A DNA stretch of 64,000 nt, from NCBI GenBank assembly GCA_021831565.1, contig JAKBMM010000006.1:1-64000 (forward strand), in the 5' to 3' direction. This stretch comes from Planctomycetota bacterium. GTDB lineage: Bacteria; Planctomycetota; Phycisphaerae; WQYP01. The translations under genes and the position numbers were made by a program. Below the pieces are notes generated by a model. That model was not told where the DNA came from, ran no database searches, and worked only from the letters and a program-made list of their open reading frames with translations. Below are positions 52,771 to 61,650 of this stretch, piece by piece; the stretch's first letter is position 1; each line of letters begins with the position of its first letter.

Positions 52771-52814
52771 GGAGAGAAACAAAGCCTGGCGGGACGCACA
52801 AGGAGTAAAGGATG
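52771..52814 (+). promoter_or_regulatory. csrA leader with repeated GGA motifs
   Basis: GGA occurs at 52771-52773, 52792-52794, 52802-52804 and 52810-52812. The third lies in the Shine-Dalgarno and the last overlaps the csrA start codon. CsrA dimers bind paired GGA sites, so autorepression of csrA translation is plausible. Confidence 0.4.
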
Positions 52815-53093
52815 TTGGTTCTTTCACGCCAACGCAACGAAAGCATTATTATCGGCAACGATATTGTGATCACCGTGGTCGATATTCGCGGAGACAAAGT
52901 GCGCCTGGGGATCAACGCTCCGAACACGGTCTCCGTACACCGGGAGGAAATTTACCAGGCCATTCAACGCGAACGTGCCGGCGGGGCCGCAAAACCACCG
53001 GCGCCCACCGAAGTACAATCCGGCGAAGCGCCAAACCCCTTCCCGGAGGCGGCGAACCATTCGCATCTTTCCGCTCCTGCTCCCGCTGATTAA
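52812..53093 (+). CDS. csrA: carbon storage regulator CsrA
   Basis: CsrA is an RNA-binding dimer that blocks or exposes ribosome-binding sites. Residues 1-55 are canonical: [51 protein letters not shown], with the RNA-contacting L4/R6 strand and the VHREEI (R44-type) region. The total of 93 residues exceeds the usual 60-75 because of a Pro/Ala-rich C-terminal tail, for which no role is known. AAGGAG precedes the ATG. It forms a pair with fliW. The TAA stop is the start of a dispersed palindrome. Confidence 0.92.
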   Translation: MLVLSRQRNESIIIGNDIVITVVDIRGDKVRLGINAPNTVSVHREEIYQAIQRERAGGAAKPPAPTEVQSGEAPNPFPEAANHSHLSAPAPAD

Positions 53094-53123
53094 GAGCCTA
53101 TCTCAATAGAAGATAGGCTCTCA
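53091..53123. repeat. TAAGAGCC-type palindrome, copy 4 (best stem)
   Basis: GAGCCTATCT and AGATAGGCTC form a perfect 10-bp stem with a short A-rich loop. The leading TAA is the csrA stop codon. It lies between convergent genes and has no T-run. Confidence 0.65.
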
Positions 53124-53135
53124 CTCGCCCCATGA

Positions 53136-53738
53136 TTATGCGCCGGCCATCCCCGTCTGAGGTACAACACCGGCGCGTTCGGCCGGCGGCGCCGCACCGC
53201 CGGGCGCCGCGGTCTTCAGATTTTCACCGTGGTTTTCCAACACCAGAAAATCATCCGCGCCGATCCGTGCGATTCGCAAGAGCGTTTCCGACGAAGCTTT
53301 TTCCATGCGCGCGTAAATTTTGATCGCCCGGCTGACCCCGGCCTTTTGCAACGCTTCCATTCGCATCAGAGTCTCATGTCCCAATGCCTCGTGTTGAAAG
53401 GCCGCGCGAAAATTCCGTGACACAATCCGGCAGAGTTCCTCGTGGCCGTGAATACGGTGAAGGTCTTTGGTCAGACCCGCCGCGCCCAGGATGCTCTGCG
53501 CCTCGGCCTGGTTCAAGCGCGGTAAAGTGCCCACCGCCCTCTCCAGTTTGCGATGGAAACGTCCCATGCAGACGGCGAATGATTCCGCCATCGCCTTTGC
53601 GTCACCCAGGCTTACCTTCGTACCACAGCAAGAGCACCTGAGAGGAAGACGCAGCAGCGACTTGAGCACGCCGACCAAGCCGCCTTCCGCCGATAACGGC
53701 GCCAAGCAATGCACACAACGCGGAAAATGGCTTCCCAT
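53136..53738 (-). CDS. uncharacterised protein with two CxxC zinc-knuckle pairs
   Basis: I do not recognise the family. The 200-residue product starts MGSHFPRCVHCLAPLSAEGG and continues LRCSCCGTKVSLGDA, so a four-Cys (CxxC...CxxC) zinc ribbon occupies residues 8-40. The middle (about 45-165) is mostly helical and basic, with LNQAEAQSILGAAGLTKDLHRIHGHEEL. The Pro/Ala-rich tail looks disordered. AGGAG lies eight bases before ATG 53738. It converges on csrA across a palindrome. Whether it binds nucleic acid cannot be said from sequence alone. Confidence 0.6.
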   Translation of the reverse strand: MGSHFPRCVHCLAPLSAEGGLVGVLKSLLRLPLRCSCCGTKVSLGDAKAMAESFAVCMGRFHRKLERAVGTLPRLNQAEAQSILGAAGLTKDLHRIHGHEELCRIVSRNFRAAFQHEALGHETLMRMEALQKAGVSRAIKIYARMEKASSETLLRIARIGADDFLVLENHGENLKTAAPGGAAPPAERAGVVPQTGMAGA

Positions 53739-53926
53739 GCAGCTTCTCCTGTCCACTTGCTCCCGGCCCCCATTCCGGAAATGTTTCGGAGAGGGCCATT
53801 CCATACGCAAGAATTGTGCCGCCGGCGGTAAGATATTGAACCATACCGGCACTACCTGTTAGATTCTATACCTACCCGGCGCATCATGCAAGCGAATTAC
53901 GAAAAAATTACGAAAAAATATCCGCT

Positions 53927-54211
53927 TCAATGCTCTGGAACCGGCCCAAAGATAAAGTGACCCGGCTTGGATGGAGAGCCGAAGCTTGAATCGGAATTGC
54001 CCCCTTGTCCACCCTGTACGATAAAGCCTCCGCCGCTTCTTGTGCTCCGCTCAATCTGCGCGCGAATGCTGTCATTTTTGATGACGCGCCGCTCGACACA
54101 GCCGGCCAGAAGAAAAAATACTATGCCGGTGAATATAACAATCCACTTCGGCGCATCGCGCCGGGAAGCGCCGCGGAAAGGATAACGGTCGCAACTTTTT
54201 TTGAGGCTCAA
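53927..54211 (-). CDS. small putative lipoprotein, start uncertain
   Basis: The frame contains a basic segment, a hydrophobic stretch WIVIFTGIVFFLLAGC that looks like a lipobox ending in Cys, then VERRVIKNDSIRAQIERS and a Gly/Ser-rich end (GGGFIVQGGQGGNSDSS). I place the start at TTG 54211 because it gives a signal of plausible length; an ATG at 54280 would start inside the dispersed palindrome. No clear Shine-Dalgarno is present. It lies downstream of rnr on the same strand. Function unknown. Confidence 0.4.
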   Translation of the reverse strand: MSLKKSCDRYPFRGASRRDAPKWIVIFTGIVFFLLAGCVERRVIKNDSIRAQIERSTRSGGGFIVQGGQGGNSDSSFGSPSKPGHFIFGPVPEH

Positions 54212-54280
54212 TCCAGATCCGTCCCTGCCGCAATCCCGCGTCTTTGTATTGAAAATAAATGACGTTGGATTCCAAGGCAT

Positions 54281-54305
54281 TAAGAGTCTATCCGGATAGG
54301 CTCTA
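54281..54305. repeat. TAAGAGCC-type palindrome, copy 5
   Basis: TAAGAGTCTATCC followed by GGATAGGCTCTA: an almost perfect inverted repeat. Its end supplies the rnr stop codon on the minus strand. Confidence 0.6.
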
Positions 54306-56843
54306 GGAACGCCCTCGACGAGAGTGTCGGCCATGTTTTTTGCCTTTACCATTATATTCTTTCAAGCGCCGGCCGGAGCGGCGTTGCTGCGAAGTTCCAC
54401 GGGGCGCCACGGCGCCATGCCCGGCAGGCGTAGGGGGCCTTCCGGCCGGTTCCATCCGCCGCAGCGTGTGTTCCCCGCGAATTGTAGAACCATGCTCCAG
54501 CAGGCGCAGGTCCATGCGCCGCGCGGGTACGTTCACACAAACAATTTGCACCCGCGCCGCATCACCCAGGCTAATCCGCCGGCCGCTGCGCCGGCCGCGG
54601 AGCGAACCGGTTCTTTCGTCGAATACCCAGCAATCATTAGGCAGGTCGCCGGTGCGGATGAGGCCTTCCACCAGAAAGCGCGTGGACTGCACAAACACGC
54701 CGAAATTGTTCACCCCGGTCACCACGCCGTCTATGATGTCGCCGGTATGTTCGGCAAGAAGTTGAAGAACTTTAACCGTCCGAAGCTCGCGTTCGGCGTC
54801 CTGAGCGCGGCGTTCGGTAAAACTCAGATGGCGGCCCAGGCGAAGCAGGGTGTCGTAATCGGGCATGTCGCCCAACCGTCGGGGCATCAGGGCGAAAACT
54901 TCCGGGGAACTCCCGCCGTGCTTCCGGCGGTCCGAATGGGCCGAACCGGTGGAAGCCGATGGATCACCAGAGGGTCCTTTTCGCCGCACCGGACCCGCCA
55001 GCACGCCTTGCAGACAACGATGAATCACCAGGTCCGCATAACGGCGGATAGGCGAGGTGAAGTGCGCGTAGTTTTCGCTCGCCAGGGCGTAATGACCCAG
55101 CGGCAGCGGCGAGTATTCCGCCGTGCTGAATGTTTTCAGCACGCTTAGATGAACCGCATAGGCAATGGGAGTACCGCGCACCGAATCCAGCAATTCCTGG
55201 AGCACGTGCCGGTCCAGTTGCCGGGGCAGCCGCCGACCCGTTACCGAGACGAATTGACGAACTTTCTCGGCGGCCTGGGTGTCGGGATCAGGATGAATGC
55301 GGCGCAAAACATTCAGTCCCTTGTGGGTCAGAACGCGGGCCACCGCTTCATTGGCCTCAACCATGAACATTTCAATAATCTTGTGCGTGTACGAATCGTC
55401 CTGACGGCGCGCGTCGATGACGTGCCCCAGCGGGTCCATGACCAACTCCACCTCCGGCAGGTCGAGCGAGATCATACCTTGCGCCCGCCGCCGCTGCTGG
55501 ATGGCGCCGGCGAGGCGGTCCATGTTCACAAGCAATTCCCGGATTTCGGAAGATACCTCCGGAACGTTCGGATTGGGGGGAGAATCCAACAACCCTTTGC
55601 TGTAAGGGGCGCCTTGCCCTTTGGCGTCGTCGATAATGGCTTGGGCCTGGCGGTACGTAAGCCGGCGGTGGGAACAAATAATAGTGTTGGCCACCCGCGA
55701 TGAAACCACGCGGCCATGGCGGTCGTAGCGAATGAACGCGCTCTTGGTCAGGCGGGGATGACCTTCCTGCAGTGAGCAGACGCCGTTGGAAAGGACCTCC
55801 GGCAGCATGGGAACGACATGGCGGGGAAAGTAAACACTATTGCCGCGCCGGCGGGCTTCCATGTCCATCGAAGTTTCCACCGGCACAAAACTCGCCACGT
55901 CCGCAATGTGCACGCCGAGTTCATACACGGCCGGCCCGGCGCCGTCGGTTGGAACGCTCAGCGGGGAACGATCCATGGCGGCGTCCGAATTTTCCGATTC
56001 TTTCAGAATACGCAGACTGATGGCGTCGTCGAAATCGCGGGCGTCGTCCGGATCAATGGTGATGGTAGGCGTGCCGCTCAAATCCTCGCGATTGCGGCAC
56101 TCTTGCGGATGAAAATCAGCGGCCGCTCGACGGGCCTGTTCCAGAACCTCGTCGGGAAAGCGCCGGGGCAAATCAAACTGGCAAATAACCGACTCCAGTT
56201 CCACCTCCGGCTCGCCGCCGGGACCGAGTACTTCCGTGATGACTCCCTCGGCCGGTTGGCCCGCCCGTGGATATTGGATCAACTCCACGAGAACCTTATC
56301 ACCGATAGCAGCGTTCTTGGCGGTGATGTCCTGGACCTGCACCGGCTGCTTGAACGTGGCGCCGTCGGGAACAACCACCCAATTTTTCAGTTGGCGCTGA
56401 ACTGTTCCGACACAGCGGTTCACGCCGCGACGAAGAATGCGAATGATCCGGGCCGTCCGGCTGCGCCGTGCTGACTCGCGCCGACTCATCGCCGAGAGAC
56501 GCGCCACCACCAGGTCGCCGGTCAGGGCGTCCATGGTGTCGGCGGCGGCGATGAACAGATCGCCCCGGGGGTCCTGTCGTAGAGGAACCACAAAACCGAA
56601 ACCCCGGCCGGTTCCATGGAATATCCCCGTGCATAGATCGTCGGCCACTGGCAGCGACACACGGCGACCCTTGTTGGCGGATACAATATGCTCAATGGAA
56701 ATAAGCCTTTCCAAGACCTGGCGGAAGTGTTCCATCTGATCCTGGACAATACCCAGAATACGGGCCACTTCCCGCACGGGCAGCGGGCCACCTTCAGCGC
56801 CAGCCAGAACATCCATTATTTGTGCAGGAAGATTTTCCGCCAA
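54303..56843 (-). CDS. rnr: ribonuclease R
   Basis: A processive 3'-5' exoribonuclease of the RNB family. An N-terminal winged helix (QIMDVLAGAEGGPLPVREVARIL) and cold-shock-type domains (GTGRGFGFVVPL) lead to the RNB domain, with TITIDPDDARDFDDAISL holding the catalytic Asp residues and SPIRRYADLVIHR near its end. A C-terminal S1 domain follows (DIIDGVVTGVNNFGVFVQSTRFLVEGLI). Length is about 846. The start is taken as TTG 56843, seven bases after AGGAG; an upstream ATG at 56891 lacks such a site. The basic, Arg-rich C-terminal tail is typical of RNase R. Confidence 0.93.
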   Translation of the reverse strand: MAENLPAQIMDVLAGAEGGPLPVREVARILGIVQDQMEHFRQVLERLISIEHIVSANKGRRVSLPVADDLCTGIFHGTGRGFGFVVPLRQDPRGDLFIAAADTMDALTGDLVVARLSAMSRRESARRSRTARIIRILRRGVNRCVGTVQRQLKNWVVVPDGATFKQPVQVQDITAKNAAIGDKVLVELIQYPRAGQPAEGVITEVLGPGGEPEVELESVICQFDLPRRFPDEVLEQARRAAADFHPQECRNREDLSGTPTITIDPDDARDFDDAISLRILKESENSDAAMDRSPLSVPTDGAGPAVYELGVHIADVASFVPVETSMDMEARRRGNSVYFPRHVVPMLPEVLSNGVCSLQEGHPRLTKSAFIRYDRHGRVVSSRVANTIICSHRRLTYRQAQAIIDDAKGQGAPYSKGLLDSPPNPNVPEVSSEIRELLVNMDRLAGAIQQRRRAQGMISLDLPEVELVMDPLGHVIDARRQDDSYTHKIIEMFMVEANEAVARVLTHKGLNVLRRIHPDPDTQAAEKVRQFVSVTGRRLPRQLDRHVLQELLDSVRGTPIAYAVHLSVLKTFSTAEYSPLPLGHYALASENYAHFTSPIRRYADLVIHRCLQGVLAGPVRRKGPSGDPSASTGSAHSDRRKHGGSSPEVFALMPRRLGDMPDYDTLLRLGRHLSFTERRAQDAERELRTVKVLQLLAEHTGDIIDGVVTGVNNFGVFVQSTRFLVEGLIRTGDLPNDCWVFDERTGSLRGRRSGRRISLGDAARVQIVCVNVPARRMDLRLLEHGSTIRGEHTLRRMEPAGRPPTPAGHGAVAPRGTSQQRRSGRRLKEYNGKGKKHGRHSRRGRS

Positions 56844-57137
56844 GGCAGGCTCCTTTGCTTCGCGTCGCCGTGTCGCGTGCGATTTTAACACGGCGTCCTA
56901 GCACAAAAAACCCTTTTCGCCCCCGGCGTAAACAATCCCAGGCCGATAGTCAAGAATGACGACGAAGGGATTGCAATCCCCATAGACATCGGGACCGCCC
57001 CACAACCGCAAATTCCCAACTCGCAGCCGAGAGTTGGAACCGCGGCTATTCGGGTGCGCGGGAAAAGTAAGGAAAAAGGCAAGATGACATCGGTTGGGCG
57101 AAACGTTCCGCCGGGCCATTTCCGGGGAATGGAAAAA

Positions 57138-58004
57138 TCAGAGAATCCCATCGCGGCGAATGGTTTCCATGTAGGGCTGAAGATGCGCGCCGGGGCATAA
57201 AGTCGCCACCAGTTCCTGGTGAGTATAACAATGGTAGATGGGAATGCCGTAAAGCCGGCGCAAGAGCCGGCCGAACTTGACCACTTTCTGTTTCTGCTGC
57301 GGCGTGGGCTGCTGGATCATAAAGTTGCCCACCGAAACCACTCCGATATTGTGCGCATTCCAGACGTAGCGGCCATGAACCGGCTGCGTCGGACTGTTGG
57401 CCCGCTGTACATAGCGATCGAGCCAGCGCGGCGGCGCAAAACCGTCGCGTACGTGTTCGCCGCGGTATTGCAGGGGACGCAACTGCCATACCCGCCCCAT
57501 GCGGTCTATCCCGAAGTGATAGGCAATGTCTTCAAACCCAACCCGGCGCTGATATTCACGGATCAGTTCCCAGTAGCGGGCCGTTCCCTCGTAACTGTCG
57601 TCATAAAACGGCTTGGGATCGCCGGTGTGGTGGAACGTGATCAGCTTGACACCATCCATAGGTTGAATGGTCTGCATATCCGGCCCGGCCAGCGCCCAGG
57701 CGGAACGGGGGATGATGCCCATGACCCCCTGGGGGGCGATAGGGTGCGGTGTCGGCGGGTGATAGGTGGGCACTTGAAAATTCGCCGGCGGTGCATAACC
57801 GGTATCCGGCGGACCACTGGCTAGATCCGTCCGCTCGGGTAGAAATCCGTTGGGCAGATGGGAGATGCTATCCGCCGCCTGTTGCTGATTCGCCGCGCAT
57901 CCGGCAAGCCCCATAAGGGCGCCTCCCGCCACCACACCGAGAAAACCACGGCGGCTGACGGATGGCACAGCGCGGTGAGGTAAGGAATTTTTAGTTTCGT
58001 CCAT
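57138..58004 (-). CDS. Tat-exported N-acetylmuramoyl-L-alanine amidase (PGRP/amidase_2)
   Basis: A predicted envelope amidase that cuts the lactyl-peptide bond of peptidoglycan. The N-terminus shows a Tat motif (SRRGFLGVVAGGALMGLAGC) that also ends in a lipobox-like LAGC. A Pro-rich linker (about 55-95) precedes the amidase_2/PGRP domain: IIPRSAWALAGP, LITFHHTGDPKPF (zinc His), IAYHFGIDRMGRVWQLRP, NAHNIGVVSVGNF and THQELVATLCPGAHLQ (late zinc Cys). Length is 288. The ATG lies after AAGGAG-like sequence. It has no obvious operon partner. Whether it remodels its own wall or attacks other cells is open. Confidence 0.87.
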   Translation of the reverse strand: MDETKNSLPHRAVPSVSRRGFLGVVAGGALMGLAGCAANQQQAADSISHLPNGFLPERTDLASGPPDTGYAPPANFQVPTYHPPTPHPIAPQGVMGIIPRSAWALAGPDMQTIQPMDGVKLITFHHTGDPKPFYDDSYEGTARYWELIREYQRRVGFEDIAYHFGIDRMGRVWQLRPLQYRGEHVRDGFAPPRWLDRYVQRANSPTQPVHGRYVWNAHNIGVVSVGNFMIQQPTPQQKQKVVKFGRLLRRLYGIPIYHCYTHQELVATLCPGAHLQPYMETIRRDGIL

Positions 58005-58420
58005 GATGAGAACTCCTTACGTGTAATGAACGCCAACTCGGCCTGCTATTGGCCAAACTCCTCCCTGGCTGATCCAAACCATATTCCAAATACGTCTACG
58101 ATAAGGAAACGGTTCTAAATTTTTTTCGCCAACCATGGCGGGAACATTCGACGTTCACCGAACGGTAGACAAACCATACCCCTCCACTTCTCTCACTGGC
58201 CAACGACGCGGGGCGGGCGCCTGGATGTTGGCAATGGCCTGATTAACATGTTATCGGCACACCGGTTATGCGGCCTTAAGATAAACTTGAGGATGATATT
58301 TTTCTGGATAAGGCGCACGGCACACTGTTGAGTAAGAAAGGATTGCTCGTGCTTGTTCTCTTGTCCGGTCGGTGCGGAAGTCGTATCCTCAAAAGCGCCA
58401 TTTGTGAAAGGATAGTCCTT
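58005..58420. other. amidase-PPK2 divergent intergenic region
   Basis: About 415 bp, AT-richer than its surroundings. A frame open from TTG 58328 to the PPK2 coding region reads MSKKGLLVLVLLSGRCG but lacks a ribosome-binding site, so I treat it as untranslated or at best an alternative N-terminus. No RNA gene or repeat was recognised. Confidence 0.4.
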
Positions 58421-59260
58421 TTGGACCGCAACCCGCCGCTTTTGCCGGTCAGACCCAGCGGAACCGTCGATTTAAGAAAACTCGACCCTGGTTCAAAATC
58501 CGGCCTGGCGGATGAAACCACGACACGGGACCTGATTGAGGAACACACCCAGGCTATCGGCAGGCTCCAGGACTTGCTTTACGCCGACGGCACACAGGCT
58601 CTGCTGGTGATACTCCAAGGTATGGATGCCTCCGGTAAGGATGGAACCGTCCGCAAGGTGTTCGATCATGTCAACCCGATGGGCGTACATGCCGTGGCGT
58701 TCAAAAGCCCCAGCGCGCTGGAACGGCAACACGATTTTCTCTGGCGGGTTCACAAGGCGGCGCCGCCGCTCGGCTCGATCGGGATTTTCAATCGTTCGCA
58801 CTATGAAGAGGTGCTCGTGGTGCGGGTGCACGCCGCGAAGCTTCTGCCGCCGGAGTGTCACGGACGCAAACATATCTGGAAGCTGCGCTACCGGCGAATT
58901 AACGAATGGGAAAGTCTGCTTAGTCAGACCGGAACGCGAATTCTAAAATTTTTTCTGCATATTTCCAAAGATGAACAGAAAAAGCGTTTTCAGGAACGGC
59001 AAAAGGATCCGCAAAAGCATTGGAAGCTGGCCGCGTCGGATTTCGCCGAGCGTCCCTTCTGGGATCATTATCAGGACGCTTATGAACAAATGCTGCGGCG
59101 CACTTCGACGGACCGGGCGCCGTGGTACGTGGTTCCCGCCGATCACAAGTGGGTCCGCGATTATCATGTCGCCCGGGTCGTGCATGAGACTCTGCTGGCT
59201 ATGCGGCTGCGACCGCGCGGGGCGGCCCAGCGGCGGTTGCTCCACATGACATTCAAATAA
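58421..59260 (+). CDS. ppk2: polyphosphate kinase 2 family protein
   Basis: PPK2 enzymes phosphorylate nucleotides with polyphosphate, or the reverse. ALLVILQGMDASGKDGTVRKVFDHVNPMGVHAVAFKSPS contains the Walker A loop, and SIGIFNRSHYEEVLVVRVH is the Walker B segment; FFLHISKDEQKKRFQERQKDPQKHWKLAASDFAERPFWDHYQDAYEQML forms the lid and adjoining helices. WYVVPADHKWVRDYHVA near the end is also diagnostic. The start is set at TTG 58421, seven bases after AAAGGA; TTG 58328 would add about 30 residues not seen in the family. The subclass (I, II or III) is not resolved. Confidence 0.88.
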   Translation: MDRNPPLLPVRPSGTVDLRKLDPGSKSGLADETTTRDLIEEHTQAIGRLQDLLYADGTQALLVILQGMDASGKDGTVRKVFDHVNPMGVHAVAFKSPSALERQHDFLWRVHKAAPPLGSIGIFNRSHYEEVLVVRVHAAKLLPPECHGRKHIWKLRYRRINEWESLLSQTGTRILKFFLHISKDEQKKRFQERQKDPQKHWKLAASDFAERPFWDHYQDAYEQMLRRTSTDRAPWYVVPADHKWVRDYHVARVVHETLLAMRLRPRGAAQRRLLHMTFK

Positions 59261-59299
59261 ATATATTTTTCGGCTGGGCCTGACTCTCGATGTTTCCAC

Positions 59300-59317
59300 C
59301 CGCCTACCGGCAGGCGG
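59300..59317. repeat. CCGCCT...AGGCGG palindrome
   Basis: CCGCCTACCGGCAGGCGG, related to the palindromes at 7444-7463 and 45066-45081. It lies between convergent genes. Confidence 0.45.
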
Positions 59318-59444
59318 AGAATTGGTTTTTACGCCTGGAAGAGCGCGCCCAGCGACGGTCGGAGGATGCCCGCCATGTACGGCAACGCCGGTGCTCAGCC
59401 GCCCGCCCCATCCACCGACGGAAAATAACGATATGCGAGTAGAT

Positions 59445-60722
59445 CTACACCCAATGAAAATAGAGCACAGCCAGCAGCGTGCTGGCCAGCGTCAGCGGTA
59501 CGCCGACCTTCAGATATTCCAGAAAACTCATCCGGACGGAACATTGCGCCGCCCGTTCGGCCACGATCAGGTTGGCGATGGAACCCAGGAGCGTCAAATT
59601 TCCGGCGAACGTGCTGACCACCGCCAGGAGATACCACGTGCCGGTGGCGGAGACGGGAATGGCGGGTTTGAGCAGCAGCACGGCGGGTACATTGCTCACC
59701 ACGTTGGACAGCGCGAGCGTCACCGCCGCCAACGGACCGTGTGACTGGAGCGAAAAGCCGGCATGGGCGACGGCCCGGATCGCCGGCTCCAGAAGCTGAT
59801 GTCGCCGGGCGTCGCCGATCACAATGAACAATCCGATAAACAGCAGAATCAATGGCCAATCGACCAGGGCGAATAGGTCGCGCGGGTGGGTCTTGCGCGA
59901 GATCAAAATCAAGCCGGCGGCGGCCATCGCCGCGATCGGCCGCGCGACGTGGAGCACCCCGCCGAGCAACATGGCCGCCAGCAGCACCACCATGATGGCC
60001 AGTGTTTTATAAATCAGGTCCCATTGGGCCGGCGCCGCGGCGGGGACAGCGGGAAGCGGCGCGGACGCCGCTGGATCAGGCGTCGCGAAAAGGCGGCGGC
60101 GGTAAATCATGCCAACGGCGAGAAAATTCAGAACCAGGCAGACCAAAATCAGCGGCAAAACCGCCAGGGAATAAGCGGCAAAGGAAAGATGCGCCGTCTG
60201 CCCGATCAGCATATTTTGCGGATTGCCGATCAAAGTCGCGGCGGAGCCGATGTTGGATGCCGTCGCCAGCGCCACCAGATAGGGAATCGGGTCACGGCCA
60301 GCGCGGCGCAGAGCCACGCAGAGAACGGGCGTAAAGATGAGGCAGATCACGTCATTGGCGAAAAGGGCCGAGAGAATCGCGGCCCAAATGATCACGCCGG
60401 CGAGCAAAGTCTGCGGGTTGTGCGCCACCTCGAGAATGCGATGCACCACCCAATCATAGAATCCGGCCAGGCGGAGCTGGGCGGAAATAACCATCAGACT
60501 CACCAGAAGCACAAGCGTGGCGTAATCCACTTCCTTCATGGCCTGGGGAAAACTCAGGCGGTGGAGAAGCAGCACCGCCACCGCGCCAAGAAGGGCGATG
60601 CCGGAGCGGTCCAGTCGCGTGCCCGGAATGTCACCGAGAGCCAACCCCACATAAGTGGCCAAAAAAATTACCAGGTCCGGCCACCGAATGTGATAGACGG
60701 CGGCGATAAGGGATGTTGTCAC
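59445..60722 (-). CDS. ArsB/NhaD-superfamily (SLC13-like) anion transporter
   Basis: An inner-membrane transporter with about 11-12 helices in two repeats. [27 protein letters not shown] and [22 protein letters not shown] form the first re-entrant/substrate motif; [17 protein letters not shown] and [19 protein letters not shown] form the second. This resembles YbiR-type proteins of the ion transporter superfamily. The substrate (anion or Na+/H+) is not determined. Its GTG start overlaps the hisF stop by four bases, indicating coupling, although no functional link is obvious. Length is 425. Confidence 0.85.
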   Translation of the reverse strand: MTTSLIAAVYHIRWPDLVIFLATYVGLALGDIPGTRLDRSGIALLGAVAVLLLHRLSFPQAMKEVDYATLVLLVSLMVISAQLRLAGFYDWVVHRILEVAHNPQTLLAGVIIWAAILSALFANDVICLIFTPVLCVALRRAGRDPIPYLVALATASNIGSAATLIGNPQNMLIGQTAHLSFAAYSLAVLPLILVCLVLNFLAVGMIYRRRLFATPDPAASAPLPAVPAAAPAQWDLIYKTLAIMVVLLAAMLLGGVLHVARPIAAMAAAGLILISRKTHPRDLFALVDWPLILLFIGLFIVIGDARRHQLLEPAIRAVAHAGFSLQSHGPLAAVTLALSNVVSNVPAVLLLKPAIPVSATGTWYLLAVVSTFAGNLTLLGSIANLIVAERAAQCSVRMSFLEYLKVGVPLTLASTLLAVLYFHWV

Positions 60723-61534
60723 TTGCCGCCTCCGCTGGACCGGCTCGTCGAGGGAGGGTCTACGACAGGCCGGATATTCACACCATGCTCAGCTAAAAAC
60801 TCCTTAACCTGCCGGATCGACCACTTGCGGAAATGAAAGATGGATGCGGCCAGCGCGGCATCGGCTTTGCCGACGGTAAGCACCGCGAGCATATCCTCCG
60901 GACCGCCCGCCCCACCGCTGGCCACCACCGGAATGCGGACGGCTTCACTCACGGCGCGAGTCATTTGAATATCGTAACCCTCCAGCGTGCCATCACTGTT
61001 CATGACATTGAGCACGATTTCGCCGGCGCCTCGTTCCTGCGCTTCCCGAGCCCAGGCCAGAACATCGCGCCCGGTTCCCACGCGCCCGCCGTTGACGAAA
61101 ACTTCCCACGATTCCAAACCATCGGAGCGTTTGACCCGGTTGGCATCAAGTCCCAGAACAGTGGCGCAGCGTCCGAATTTGCGGGCGATCTGATTGATCA
61201 GACCGGGATTTTGCACCGCCGCCGAGTTGATGCTCACCTTTTCCGCCCCGGCCTGGATCAGTTGCGTCGCGTCGTCGATCGTGCGGATTCCGCCCCCCAC
61301 CGTAATCGGCATGAACACGCTATCGGCAACACGGCGCACGACATCGGCCATCATGCGCCGGTCCTCGTGGCTGGCGGTAATATCGTAGAAAACCAGCTCG
61401 TCCGCACCGCTCTGGTCGTAAAACAGGGCTTGCTCGACAGGGTCACCCGCATCGACGTGGTTGAAAAACCGAACACCCTTCACCACGCGGCCGCGGTCCA
61501 CATCCAGACAGGGAATAATCCGCTTGGTTAACAT
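60719..61534 (-). CDS. hisF: imidazole glycerol phosphate synthase, cyclase subunit
   Basis: HisF, with HisH, forms IGP and AICAR in histidine synthesis. The TIM barrel shows [33 protein letters not shown] (catalytic Asp in CLDV), [42 protein letters not shown] and the [21 protein letters not shown] segment with the second Asp. One variation: the usual ELL-TSMDRDGT reads [18 protein letters not shown] follows. TATAAT ends eight bases before the ATG with no Shine-Dalgarno, suggesting a leaderless mRNA. Other his genes are absent. A transporter gene overlaps downstream. Confidence 0.95.
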   Translation of the reverse strand: MLTKRIIPCLDVDRGRVVKGVRFFNHVDAGDPVEQALFYDQSGADELVFYDITASHEDRRMMADVVRRVADSVFMPITVGGGIRTIDDATQLIQAGAEKVSINSAAVQNPGLINQIARKFGRCATVLGLDANRVKRSDGLESWEVFVNGGRVGTGRDVLAWAREAQERGAGEIVLNVMNSDGTLEGYDIQMTRAVSEAVRIPVVASGGAGGPEDMLAVLTVGKADAALAASIFHFRKWSIRQVKEFLAEHGVNIRPVVDPPSTSRSSGGGK

Positions 61535-61650
61535 AAGCCATGATTATACTTGGCGCCATCGCGAACGAGAAAAACAGGACGTGGTGCATCGTAACGTGGG
61601 GCATCGGAAAGCTCAGGCTCGCGTTGGGCGACCCGAAATTCAGGTAAAGT

